Assembly: GCF_010389155.1 (NCBI RefSeq)
Contig: NC_057762.1
Location: forward strand, 4,017,513 to 4,081,512
Reading direction: 5' to 3'
Length of the DNA: 64,000 bases
Origin: Erigeron canadensis
Taxonomy: Eukaryota; Streptophyta; Magnoliopsida; Asterales; Asteraceae
Shown: positions 22,749 through 35,300 of the stretch, piece after piece
How positions within the stretch are numbered: the first letter of the stretch is position 1
Layout: each line of letters opens with the position of its first letter
Made by a program: the position numbers and the translations under genes
Notes under the pieces: model-generated
Seen by the model: only the letters and a program-made list of their open reading frames with translations
The model's database searches: none
Told to the model about the DNA's origin: nothing

Positions 22749-24054
22749 TACAGATATATGTGCACAAATCTATTGTAGGAATCTTAGGTATAAACATATT
22801 AAATTAAATAAAATACTAAACGTAACAAGTAGACGAAATGGTAAAAAACGGTTAAAAGAAAGTGGGTGAACCAGTTCAATGGCATTCATGTAGTGCCACC
22901 AGCATTTATATACACCGCATATATATAGTACCGTCATCATGACTGGTACTAATGAATCATATGAAGTTATGAACCCAGTCGACTATACTGTGGGGGGTTT
23001 TTGTTTTTTTGAGGTTAATCTATTTTGTGGAAGGTTTTTGTTTTTTAGATGAAATTCAAGGTTCAATTCCGGACATAAATAATCTTTTTGTACAACTAAA
23101 GAGATAGATATTTTATTTTTTATGACACTTATCTTATCGTGTCAACTATTTTTTAATCATTTTCTGGTAATTAAATCATTTTTTAAATATATTGACATTT
23201 AGATTTATTTTTTTATTGCTTGTGTGACAATTCCTCCTCCACGTCATAATTTGCCTATGTGATGTTCATATGTAGACATTTATTTTATCAATTTTAAATA
23301 GCAAATAGAAAAACCTAGTACAAGATTTGAACTTATGACATCTAAATTCTAATATTATACCTAAATTACTTGATTTAACTTAATATTTGTTTTTTTATTT
23401 GTAAACTACGTTAGATATTCAATGAATATTAAAACTAATTAAAAGGCAGTGATAATATAATTGTCGATCTTTGTAACTTATCTCTTTGTATTTAATTATT
23501 TTTATACGTGAAATATAGTTTACTTTAATATAATATAAAACTAGATTATATTGATAATTATATTTAATATTTTACAAACCGATTATATTGTAAGATATAT
23601 ATTTTCTTATTTTAATCTACATTTGCAAAATATCAATTTTAATTTAAATATTTACATTATCAATTTCACACTCATATTATTGATAATTCGATTTATAATT
23701 CCTCTCTTCACTTTTATATCTTTTTTTTTTTCTCTTTCTATTATTTACTTTATTTTCCTTTTAGATTTACATACATAATAAGTGTATAATATTATTAAGA
23801 ATCCTTTTAGTTTTATTGTAATGTTTAAGGATAAATAATACAATCAACTTTTATAAAGTGTAATATCTTTTATTTAATTTAATTGGTCTTACATATGATT
23901 TGATTTATCATTTGATAAAACAACGTTCATAATAAATAATTAGTAATTGTTTTTACTGGTGTGCATATCCATCAGACATGTATAATCTAGTTTTAATATT
24001 ATTTGAAGTAATTTAAAGGTAAAATTAAATTTATCGTTCAAAATAAAAAATGAA

Positions 24055-25112
24055 AAAATTACATTTTTCGTCCTTGAATTTAGCACGTTTTGCACTTTTC
24101 GTCCTTAAAATGAAAAAATAGCAAAATAACCCTAAACTTGACACTTTTTTCACTTTTTGTCCCCGCGATAACGGTGTTAGTTTTTCTCTATTAAGGTTGC
24201 CAACATTCGTTAGTTTTTTGTTCACTTTTTGTCATTCCCATTTTTTTCCTTCACTTTTGTCCATTTTGATAATTTCAAAACTGCCCAATAGTGCATAAAC
24301 CGTATTTAAAAGTAGAGTAAGAGATACATTACAATTTTCTTTTATATTTATACTTATTAAAATATATTTATTGAAATTTTAGACAGCACAATATACTTAA
24401 CAAAAGCATTATAGTATAACCGTGGTTGGTTTGATGATTTGTAAAATTCAACAATCGAAAATGTTAGAAAAATAGTTTACGTATATATGTTTATATATGT
24501 TTAATTAGATATGATCATAATAAATATACTAATTTTATTAATACTAAAATTATGAATATTTATTGTTTATTAATGCTATATTAAAAGAATTCTTTTTAAA
24601 TAAGTATAGCCTAAAAGAGACATGCGCCTTTTAAATATAGTATCATGCGTCACTTAAAGAAAACATAAATCATATTTTAGTACATTAGTAGAGATGACGT
24701 ATTATGTGTTTGATTTTATTTATTAATCGTGTTAATTGTACCTTTATGAAATTGTCTTGTTCAACAAATTGTCACGTGTTCATAAATATTCGTGCTTTCT
24801 TTGTATTATTTGATACTGACTCTATTCATTCAATAGTTTCCTTTAAGATTCGTTGTCTAATCTTTACAATTTCTATATCGCTTGGCAGTTGTGACATTTT
24901 CAAAAATAAAAAAAAAGTAAAAAAAAGGAAAAGATTAAAAGTGAACTAAAATACCAACGAATGTTGGCAACTTTAACGGAGAAAAACTAACATCGTTATC
25001 GCGGGGATGAAAAGTGAAAAAAGTGTCAAGTTTAAAGTTTTTTTCTGCTATTTTTTCACTTTAAGGACGAAAATAACGTGCAAAGTTGAAAGACGAAATT
25101 AAATGTAATTTA
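24055..25112. mobile_element. Long-terminal-inverted-repeat element (MULE-like)
   Basis: Arms of about 180 bp at 24055-24235 and 24932-25112 are reverse complements with scattered mismatches (CATTTTTCGTCCTT, GTCCCCGCGATAACGGTGTT, TTGCCAACATTCGTTAG and their complements). The interior is AT-rich and non-coding. Long TIRs suggest a non-autonomous Mutator-like element; the 9-bp target duplication expected for that group was not resolved. Confidence 0.7.
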
Positions 25113-25305
25113 CTCTAAAAAAATTAAAGTAGTATGGGCTGGAAACATCAACAGGGGTCAAAGATTAGCACTGGTGGTCCAATTTGAATATCTAAACTAT
25201 ATTCCAAAGCAAATTTCAATTTACTTAATTTTAAGTTTTAACATTGAATTTAAGTTTTAACAATTAATCAAAACCACTTAAATCAATAATTTACACTCTT
25301 GCCAC

Positions 25306-25916
25306 TAGGTTGAGCACGGTTCAGTTTAGGTCGGTTTTGGCTAAAACCAAAAACCGAACCGAACCTTTCGGTTTTTGAACACCAGATACCGTTGGATTTA
25401 CTTTTGGCTCAGTTTGCTTTTTTTGTTTTCCGATTCGGTTTTGGATTTTATTTTAAAAAAAACTCTTTTAGTTTATTAAGTTGAACTCTTGTTCAATTTT
25501 TAAACAAAGAAAAAAAAACGCTTACTCTTTGAGAAGTAGGCTTGAAGCTGCTGAAACGAAACCAGAGGTTGACAACGGACGAGTTCAATCGACAACCGTA
25601 ACGAGTCTATGGTTACAGATTTTAAAAGATAGATATGTTTTAGTTATATTATAATGGATATAAAATCCAGTATTTTTAACTTTGGCCCATTAATGTTAGT
25701 AGTAAAGAAATTTATTTAAAATAGATAATGGATATTTATATAATACGACATAAATCTAAAATTAAATTAAATCAAGTATGATTTCCGTTCGGTTCGGTTT
25801 TGGTGGTCGGTTTTTACATATGAAAACGGAATCAGAACTGATCCTTCGATTTTTAGAGAACAAAAACAAAACCAATCGGTTTGGTCCTGTTCCGGTTCTG
25901 TTTTTGCTCACCTCTA
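25306..25916. mobile_element. hAT-like non-autonomous element
   Basis: The left end TAGGTTGAGCACGG and right end GCTCACCTCTA are imperfect inverted repeats. The flanks CTTGCCAC and CTTGTCAT agree at six of eight positions, as an aged 8-bp target duplication would. The interior carries CGGTTCGGTTTT-type words near both ends. Confidence 0.55.
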
Positions 25917-28617
25917 CTTGTCATTACCGCCACCATCACGTACCACTAGCACCAATCGACGTCGCCAGCCACTAGCATCCGTCACCGCCACCACCGTCGC
26001 GGCCATTATCGCCACCATCGCTACCACCTTTGCCATCGCGCTACCGTTGCAAGCCACCACCACCTGTCACCACCAATATTACCGTCATTACACCGCTACA
26101 TCGAGCGAGTACTTTCTAGTATTACATTATATATCATTTAGTTCTCTTCATTTTTCAACTATAGTGTTGATAACCGAAATGCCCCTCTCTTTGGATTCAC
26201 TATTTTAAATATTTTCACTTGAAATATCTATTATACTTTTAATGAACTTAAATTTATAAATCTACCCTAACTATTTAATTAACTATAGTACCCCTTATAC
26301 GTCAAATACTTTTACGTTAATAACAACACTACGACCGCCGCCTTCCAGAGGTGGCTCAATAGTACTAAGGGTTTAGGCGATCGCTTTATCCCCCAAAATT
26401 CTAAGGCCTCAATTTTTTTGTATATTAGACTTAAATTTTGATTATTGACTAAGTATCATTATATAATTTCTATTGTAGTAACACTCATTTGGTCACATAT
26501 GCATCTTTTTTTTTTTATCACTAGTAGTTCAATAAGACAAATCAAGCTAACTTTTTCTTTGCTTTCTTATTAAATTTAATTTATATGGTAATGAACTAGG
26601 TCCCCAAAATTGATCTTGTTTAAGGCCTCCAAAAAACTTAAGCCATCATTACCGCCACCACCACCATTATCGCCGCCGCCGCATCGTGCAGGTATATGAA
26701 GAGTTATACAAATATCCATACTAAGTTCACTCGTATTAATTCAACTACAAATAGTGCACCATGCGAAAATGTGAAGTATACCTTATGAGATTAGTAATTT
26801 CTCCTGTTATTTAATTAGATGTATACCCGTGCGATGCTGTGGCAAAAAATAGACAATGTGTGAGGAGTCAACACAACTTTAATTTCAAAACAAAAATTTG
26901 TTAACGGTACATTTAAATGGATGCAATTATCAAACTCTTCAGATTTTCAAGAATAGTGCAACAATAATATTTCCATTGCAATCCGAATCCATCCGAGTAC
27001 AACAACAATACGTAAAAGCTAAGCATCAACAAAGTAAGATAAAATATGAAACCAACATTTACAAAGGAAGAATAATTTGTCCAATGAGTTGATAATCTTA
27101 ATACAACAATCTGTATGAGTGGTACACTGGTACCATTGACATAAAAACACGTAATAAACAATACATAATTAGTTAATTACATATTACTATTTAACTTATA
27201 CGACATTTAATCTTAAAAAAGAAACTAAGTATTAATTTGAACACAAATATACTTGGAACACAAACAATGGATCCATGACAGAATACGCGACCTATGAACA
27301 CATAATGCATCCATGACAAAATCGAATACAATTAGTATGTAGAGAACAATGCATATGTACGTAAGTACGTTTGACAACGTTCTTATTCTTCAAAAGTAAA
27401 AAATGATCCACTCTATCGACCAATCACTTACAGTCTCACTTTTCTTTTACTTTAATGATGGACGGTAGAGGATATCAGCTCACGGTTTTTATAACTACAA
27501 ACACAAAAAATCATGATATCTAATCTAAATAAAAACAAATATGTACCAATATGAAAATTACCAGAAGATGATCAATGACTTACAGTCTAATCTTTGTTAG
27601 TGAGTTGCTCAACTTTACTATAGCTCGCAGCTGTGTTACCATTATGGGTACGAAGGCTGATTCTCCGGTTTCATTCTTGTGTCACCTCATATCCTACACA
27701 ACGTAGTCAAAGGTTACATAACAATTGCTGAAAATACAAAGAAATAATGATTAAAAATGGTGTTCGTAGCATGATCCAACATCCATCATAGTCATATATA
27801 CTCATATCAGGCTTAACTTTAAGATAACTCTCTTGCAACAAAGAGTGTGTAGTGAAGAAATTTTTTTTATTACAAAAATGGATATTTTCATTAAAAAAAT
27901 TGATTACTACGATAATGAATATTTTCATAGATGCAGACCTTTTAAGCAATTATTTTCTTTGGTATCCCTAACATCAGTGGATGCATTAGCAGATTAATAA
28001 AGACTAATAATATGACCGGTTTCAGTCTCCATAAGCAAAACAAACTCTCACTCAAAATTCGGATGCACTTGAACCTCCATAGACCAAACGTGAAACGTTT
28101 CCCATCCAAGGTTGATCCATGAATCAATATAGGAAATATTAATGGGCCAAAACATAAACACAAATTCAAAAGCAATTAATCCACCATTACTGATTCATGA
28201 ACCTGGGCACTTTCTCTTGTCTGAGCATCTTTCGATAATAACATAATTATACTAGAATTAAAATGAGCCAAGTTTAGATCGAAAACCGCATTAGAAACTC
28301 AAGTCCCAAACAAGCCTTTCATAGCAAGAACATATATTTCATTATAAAAAGTTCATACCATAAAAATACTCTGTCAATAAAAGTTTTAGACTTTAGTATA
28401 TAGATGTGTTTACCTTGGTACCAAATGGACGTTACGGAAGATTAATATTAAGAATATCTCTTCCCTATAATTAACACGAAAAACAATAATCAAATAAAAA
28501 ACGGAAATCAATACATATATGCATACAGATTAATACCTATGCATACATATATACACATAACTTTTAAAAATAACCTTGAAGCTTAGCGTCAATCTCCTCA
28601 TGTTAATGTACAGTCGT
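25917..28617. other. Intergenic DNA, no gene seen
   Basis: 25920-26110 is a CCACCACC/GCCACCA-rich low-complexity patch that yields a spurious Thr/Ala-rich frame. The rest is AT-rich with short uninformative frames. Confidence 0.45.
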
Positions 28618-28631
28618 AATGGACATCACAT

Positions 28632-28874
28632 AAGTAAGTAAGTAACTCCTAATGCCGTTTTCCACGGGTTTTGGTCCCAATACCGTCTTCGACAGTGTAT
28701 GGGGGAGGTTGATATGTAGACAGCCTTACCCCTACCAAAGGTAGAGAGACTGCTTCCAGGTTCTACCATAGGTAGAAAAGGACCTCCAGCCTTGCTGGGC
28801 ATAAGGATCGAACCCATGACCTCTGTTTCCAAAGGCATAAACTCCAACCACTGATCCAACCCAGTTGGTTTTGC
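28632..28874 (-). mobile_element. tRNA-derived SINE with 14-bp target duplication
   Basis: The minus-strand 5' part has an A-box-like TGGATCAGTGGTTGG and a B-box GGTTCGATCC. The 3' part carries GCAGTCTCTCTACCTTTGGT and AGGGGTAAGGCTG, like the Au-type SINE body, and ends in (TTAC)n. Both flanks carry AATGGACATCACAT exactly (28618-28631 and 28875-28888), which fixes the ends. The 89-residue minus-strand frame over it is not a gene. Confidence 0.85.
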
Positions 28875-28888
28875 AATGGACATCACAT

Positions 28889-29594
28889 CTTCCACCTTTT
28901 TTGTGTCAATTCATGTCATGTTTAATATATAATTCCACAACTAAAATTCAGATTGCAATGGTGTCTGGCATTTTCCTAAAAATGTAAAGTATGACAAACA
29001 AAAAAGTTGAAAAGGCTATAATTTTGGAGGTTACCAAAGATAAATATCCTCCAAATCAATCACAATATATACCAAAGATAGATATGAAAAAATATACATC
29101 GGGTAATTGACACTTTGAAAAATATAAAAAACGACATTTAATAACCATAAACATGGTCAAAACACAATATGATGGATTTAATTGATTTTTCAGAACCAAT
29201 GGTTTAACACCCATAAGCAATAATGAAATCAATCAGCAAACCAATATGGAAAAATTTCAAAAGGATGCACCGAAAAGCATAACCTGTTTTTGATGGCCTA
29301 TTTCCTCTTTCCACGGGTATGAACTGGATATATGTACCCATTAAAAAAGATAAAAATCATAACTAATCATACATATATATGTAAAAAAGAAAAAAGAACA
29401 AATTAAAATTGGCGGCTAAACCCACCGCCGTTAAAAACCTACCAGGTCCAGCAATGACGGTGGCGATGAAGAGGAATCCTGTGATGTTTTAAAAACTACC
29501 AGATATGGTGATTGAAGAGGAATGGGGAAAGGGGGGACATTGTGCTGCCGATTGTGTGGTGGGGAAAAAAATTTGGGTAGTTATTATTATTATT
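28889..29594. other. Intergenic DNA, no gene seen
   Basis: AT-rich with a TTATTATTATTA run before the hAT-type element. No coding or RNA feature supported. Confidence 0.45.
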
Positions 29595-29602
29595 GTTATT
29601 AT

Positions 29603-30345
29603 TAGGGGTGATCAAAATACGGGCCAACCCGCGAAACCGGTTGAACCAGCCCAGGAAAAACCGAGCCCGACCCAACCTGTTAATTCTATGGTCCGGTCCA
29701 CGGGCCTAAATTTTATGTAATCCTGGTTTACAGGCCGGTCCGGGCCAACCCGGGGAGAAAACCGAGAACCCGACCAACCCGTAGCAAAGCACATAGTTCT
29801 GCTGAAGTTCTCTTGAACCAGCCAAAGTCATAATTCAAGGTAACTTGACATGGTATTATGTTGCATACTGTAGGGTTTTATTGAGGTCAATCATTTACGT
29901 ACTAAATTACGTTACATATTTACTACACTTTAACAACAGCAAATACCACAAGTATGTGGATGGCAGTATGAAAGTTATAAACTCCAAGTGTCACACACCC
30001 ATGTGTTTATATATAGTTATAGACTATGGACAAGTGTAAAGAAACTAAAATGAAGATGAGCTTTAAGCATACCATGACATAGATAATACAGAAGATGGCA
30101 ATGATCCAATGTCTGCCATGAAAAAATCTGCCATGAAAGGCATCAGCAAGAAATGCCTCTTAATTTCAGCTAATGAGTTTTCTAACTCCATTTGTAACGG
30201 GCTACGGATTAGCCCGTAAAAAACCCGAGCCCGCATGCTAACCCGGACCGAACCGACCCAATGAACATGGGCCGGTCCTCGGATCACTTTTTTTGGTAAT
30301 TCACGGGTTACGGGTCGGGCCGGGTTGAGCCCATGATCACCCCTA
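29603..30345. mobile_element. hAT-type non-autonomous transposon, 743 bp
   Basis: Perfect 12-bp terminal inverted repeats TAGGGGTGATCA (29603-29614) and TGATCACCCCTA (30334-30345) are flanked by identical 8-bp duplications GTTATTAT (29595-29602 and 30346-30353). The subterminal parts are CCCG/CGGG-rich; the middle (about 29790-30180) is ordinary AT-rich DNA with no transposase, possibly captured. Confidence 0.9.
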
Positions 30346-30353
30346 GTTATTAT

Positions 30354-32270
30354 TACGTAAATTATAAAAAAAACAAAAAAGGTAAGTCCAAGGGCAATTA
30401 CGTAATTTTAAAGACAAATATATTTATTGGAAGAGGGGGTGTTTCTTTTATAAAGTAGTAGAAAAGATTTTAACTCAGTGACCCACTTTTAAATCACATC
30501 TCCCAACTCCATTAATTTGATTAAAAATTTTTTTTTATTAGATCTATGCCCAGGGTTGGATGTGCGTGTGGGTTAAACGAACGTTGGCACGGTCATGTCA
30601 CTTGGTTGCGCCAGTTCGTTGAGTTGCTTAAGTGACAAGCGGGAGAAGTGTTGGGTTACGCGGGTCCCATGCATAATTAACCGTTGCTTTTATTAAAAAA
30701 AAAAATTCGTTTTTTAATTATTTAATCTTTAGCAAAAAAGAATTATTGATTTTAAGTATCTGATCTTTAGCAAAAAAGAGTTATTTGAAAAATGCATACC
30801 CCACCTCGAAGTTTTAGATCCGTCACCGCCTACAAAAGAAAAATCTGACACGAACAAAAACATACGGATGTATTTAAGGGATCAAGTACCTAAACAAAAG
30901 TGCAAATACATATATCGAGTAACTTTATGTGTGTTCCTTAGCGTAAGTTGTATTTGTAGACGTCTACGCCCCTCGTTTTGATACCTGCAGTAAGTGATGA
31001 CTAGCTAGTAGCTAGATAGGAGTGTGTGAGTGATGGTGTGCCTAACTCTTTCCCCATTCCCCTCATTTGTCACTATACTCTTTCTCTCATTCTATCCCTT
31101 AAATTTTTTACTCTAAGATCTGAATCTGTGATCCGGAGAGTGGGATCGAGTTTGAGATTAAGAGTTTGAGATTAAGAGTCTGAGATCGAGATCCGGTTAA
31201 GGTTTCCACTACGGTGGATCTAACCCTATTTTTCACTTTTGGGCCGGAGGTCCCTTCCACTCGGGTGGATCTGGAAGCAGCCTCTCTACCTTTGAGTAGG
31301 GGTAAAGTTTGTCGACATCATACCTCCCCCGCACCCGGCTTTTGCCGGGATTGGGTATCGTTGTCGTTGTCGTTTCTTTCATTTACATGAACCAAACACC
31401 TATTCACTAATCTTTTCTCAATCTAAATTCAGGTTTTATCATTTTCGGTCAAGTAAAACTGTTAGTAAATTGTATTAATTGTAATAATAATAATCATATT
31501 TGAAAATTCAAGAATTGGTTTGGTTTCAAGAATTATTCATGTCTTCATCAAGACACGACATGTCTTCAAGAAACTAAAATTGTTAGCAAGACACGACATG
31601 TCTTCAAGAAACTTTTCGAATTTTGAACCATTTCGGTTTAGGTGAATTAGAAAATTAAAATGGTACCCGCTCAACTACAAACGGCGTGTTTAGATCCCAA
31701 CAGAAATAATCCTTTTAAAAAGTACTTTCAAAAATACACTCAATTGACTTTGCTCCTCCTAATTAGGGTACGATTGTATATACAATGTGAACGTTTTAAC
31801 AAACTGTTCATAAATAGTCCTTAAAGGAGCAGAATCAAAATCCGTTAGTTTATCTATATGAACTAACTTGAACATAGCTTTCGAGCTTTCGTTATTATGT
31901 AATGACATTAAAACCCTGATTATATTTTCAACGGTACTTAATCTAGTCTTTATGAGGTATCATGGAGATGAGATGTATCATTTTAGCTCCCACTTTACAA
32001 ATGTTATACATATGTTTTTAGGTAGTCAATTAGTTCTAATATATTACCAAGCAAATATTCGTATACTCATTCAAATTATCTCGACTTAGAAAGATAACTT
32101 GACTATTTGAGTGACTTTGACCATATAATTGGAAAGTTTCCTTTTAGTTTCATTATATATTTTTTGGTATATACAATTTGGAAAATAGAAAACTTTAATG
32201 AAGTTGCTAGGTAATATACTCGATATTATCACAAGAAGTACGTTGACACAAGGCTAACTTATTACTAGCC
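30354..32270. other. Intergenic region upstream of CAD1
   Basis: No gene seen. It holds a SINE 3' part (31276-31373) and a near-repeat of a CAAGACACGACATGTCTTCA word at about 31549 and 31589. This would be the distal promoter region of CAD1. Confidence 0.45.
31276..31373 (+). mobile_element. Au-type SINE 3' part
   Basis: GCAGCCTCTCTACC, GAGTAGGGGTAAAG and CACCCGGCTTTTGCCGGG lead to a (TTGTCG)n end, matching the 3' half of Au SINEs known in many angiosperms. The 5' head (about 31180-31275) is not clearly tRNA-like and no target duplication was found. Confidence 0.6.
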
Positions 32271-32277
32271 ATGAGTC

Positions 32278-32285
32278 TATATATA
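32278..32285 (+). promoter_or_regulatory. Probable TATA box of CAD1
   Basis: TATATATA lies 52 bases before the start codon at 32337, giving a short leader of about 25-30 bases if transcription starts at the usual distance. Confidence 0.5.
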
Positions 32286-32336
32286 GAAAGTATGTGTCTT
32301 CATTTATTTGCAAAATTCAAAAGCTAATTTGTCACA

Positions 32337-35300
32337 ATGACTCAAACAACTCCCAATCACAAGCTTAGCGTCTCCGGCTGGGCAGCTCATGATTCCAACG
32401 GTGTAATTACACCTTATACTTTCAAAAGAAGGTTGCTTCTTTTTTCTTTTTTTTTTTCCTTTAACTTTTTTTTCTTTCTATATTTTTTCTCTCATTTTTC
32501 TTATTAAAAGTGAGGTTGAATTTGATTTTATTTACATCCTTTAGAGTGAATGGAGCTGACGACGTTTCAATCAAAATCTTGTATTGCGGGATTTGTCATA
32601 CTGATATTCACCATGTCAAAAATGATTGGGGTATCACTAGGTATCCTGTTGTTCCCGGGTAAGTCTCTTTTCTAACCGATTATAAATGTTTTTTTTTTGA
32701 GCATGTGCTTCAAATAAATAACAAAATTATATACTACACTAAGAAGTGTGCAGTTTTAACTATGATTATCAAAAGGTTGATAATCAACCCAAACCGGCTT
32801 GGCGGCTTACAATATGTTACTAATTCGACATATTGTAATATTCAATTAATTTGTCACATTGGTTCAATGTCTTTATTTCATCTATAGCCAGAATATGTAT
32901 ACATTCTTCAAAGTTCGGCTAATTATAATGAACTTGTTTTCAATGTTACAAGGCATGAAATAACAGGATTGATAACTGAAGTCGGAAGCAATGTGAAAGG
33001 GTTCAAGATCGGTGACCGGGTTGGGGTAGGATGCCTTGCGGCGTCGTGTTTGGAGTGTGAATTTTGCAAGGGGTCAGAGGAGAATTATTGCGAACAAATC
33101 CAGTTTACTTACAATGGCATCTTTTGGGATGGCAGTATCACCTATGGGGGTTATTCCGAGATGTTAGTTGCGGATCATAGGTAATTTACAAAGTGCATCA
33201 CCTCTGTTTTTATCTACAAAAAGTTTTTGTCCATTTTTTTCGATATTCCATATATCACGTTGGCTTTATCACAGATAAAACTTTGACATATATGTATCTA
33301 TAATATTTTATGAGATAAACAAATATTGAAACAAAAGCTCTTAAAAAAAAATTGAAGCTAGACCTACTATGTAAATAAACACTTTGTACCAATAAACCAA
33401 AAGGATAAGTATCCTGAAATATAACGAACTTTGGACGAATGTCTATAGTGTGAAGTTAAAGTTGTATTCTTTGTATGTAATTATATTTAAATTATGTGTA
33501 TTGTATGTAAGAATACATACGTGTCAACCATATATAGCTTTCACTTGTTAGTTTGATTGGTCAGATATATTTTTTCACATACAATACTCATAAATTTAAA
33601 AATGATTATATACAATGAATACAATGTTACTTATTTAACACTATATACATTTGAACAGAGTTTGTTACATCTTAGAATACTAATCCGTAAACCAAATAGC
33701 ATCTTGTGTTGTCATTTTGGCTATTTAAGACATAAATTATACAAACTTGACATTCAATTCGAATTATTGTCAGGTGATAGTTTTAAATTTAAATATAACA
33801 CAATACATATGTGTACACAAATTTATTGTAAGGGTTGTTAGGTATAAACACATTAAATAAAATACTACACGTAATTAATAGACGAGGTAGTAATAATGGT
33901 TAAAGAAAGTGGGTGAACCAGTTCAATGGCCTTGATGTAGTGCCTGCGGGACCCGCATTATATACACCACATATATAGTACCGTCATCATGACTCGTACT
34001 AATGAATCTTAATATCTTATGAACCCAGTCGATTTGATAGATGTTTTTGTTTCTTTTAGGGTGAAATTCAGTGTCCATTTGCTGACATGAATGATTTTAA
34101 GACAATTTAAAGTAATCTAAGAGTAAAAAATAATAATTTACCGTTCAAAACTTCAAAATAAAACAAATAAGGGCTGAGAACATCAAGACCAGTGGGCTCA
34201 AAGATCACCCATTCACCCCTGTTTGTCCAATTTACTAAATTCACATATATTCGCATGCTTTTCATTTCTTCTGAAATCTTAATTCATAAGGGGATCCGAT
34301 AAAAGCAAAAGTTAAATGGAAGTTAATATCAGAAAATCTCAAAATATAAGAACCAATGAAAAACATACAAGATATAAGAATGAGATCAAGTACCTAAACA
34401 GAAGTGCAAATAAATGGACCAAATGAGTAGGGGTCCACGACCATATGTTATACAGAAATAAAAAAGTCAATAAATACGAGTACTTTTTATGAGATTAAAG
34501 AAGAACATAACTAGCTAGTCATATAATTAAATTTGACCCCATTTTAGTTTTGAACTGACTAATTGTATTGGTTTCTTTTTGTATATGACCTTTTTTAAAT
34601 AAAAAAAAAAATCATTTGTGAAAAGTAACTTCAAAAGAAATGGTAATTTAGTTTTTTTATTTTCGTTGAAGGTATGTAGTTCATGTACCCGAAAGCTTGC
34701 CAATGGACGCGGCAGCACCATTACTATGTGCAGGAATCACAGTGTACTCACCAATGATCGACAGCAAGCTGCACGAGTCTACTGGAAAGAGAATAGGGAT
34801 CGTTGGTCTGGGAGGGCTCGGTCATGTAGCCATTAAATTTGGCAAGGCTTTTGGGCATCATGTATCTGTCATTAGCACCTCCCCATCAAAAGAGAAAGAG
34901 GCCAGGGAGCATTTAGGTGCCGAGGATTTCATAATCAGCACTGATCCGAAACAAATGCGGGTTAGTAGTCTACGAGTACTCACACAATCACTTATTATAA
35001 TGAGTGACTTAACGCTTGAGACTAAGATTTATTAACATATCTAATGTTTAATTGTCAAATGACATTATGGTGTATGAAAAGTGACTTTTAGTGATGCATT
35101 TTATATCATCACGAGTCACATATGAAACACTTAAATTATAAATCTAGATGAGGATGGGAGAAAAGTAAAATGCAAACAATTTATTTTATGACAATTGTCA
35201 AATAAAGTCTGTCATCATCATCCAAATCTGAGGGAGTTTTTAAAACCATGTTGTTTTAATTGGGCCCCCATCACATTCAATGCTAACTCGACATGCAAGG

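Larger units (their letters stand above)
21216..25215. repeat. Relic copy of CAD1 intron 3 sequence, expanded by insertions
   Basis: Blocks here match 33690-34240, inside intron 3 of the first dehydrogenase gene, in the same order: CAGGTGATAGTTTTA (21293), AGAAAGTGGGTGAACCAGTT (22858), AGTACCGTCATCATGACT (22926) and GGGCT(G)-AACATCAA (25136). Between the blocks lie a Helitron (21337-22748), an unassigned 0.9-kb segment (about 23110-23990) and a long-TIR element (24055-25112). No CAD exon is visible nearby. It is either a remnant of a third dehydrogenase copy or two copies of an unrecognised dispersed repeat. Confidence 0.65.

Noticed and set aside
25778..26208. Thr/Ala-rich plus-strand frames
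   Set aside because: They come from GCCACCACC low-complexity DNA and the end of a hAT-like element.
28740..28830. Functional tRNA gene
   Set aside because: Only A- and B-box-like segments are present; there is no cloverleaf, and the segment is the head of a SINE.
28626..28895. 89-residue minus-strand frame
   Set aside because: It coincides exactly with a SINE bounded by 14-bp target duplications.
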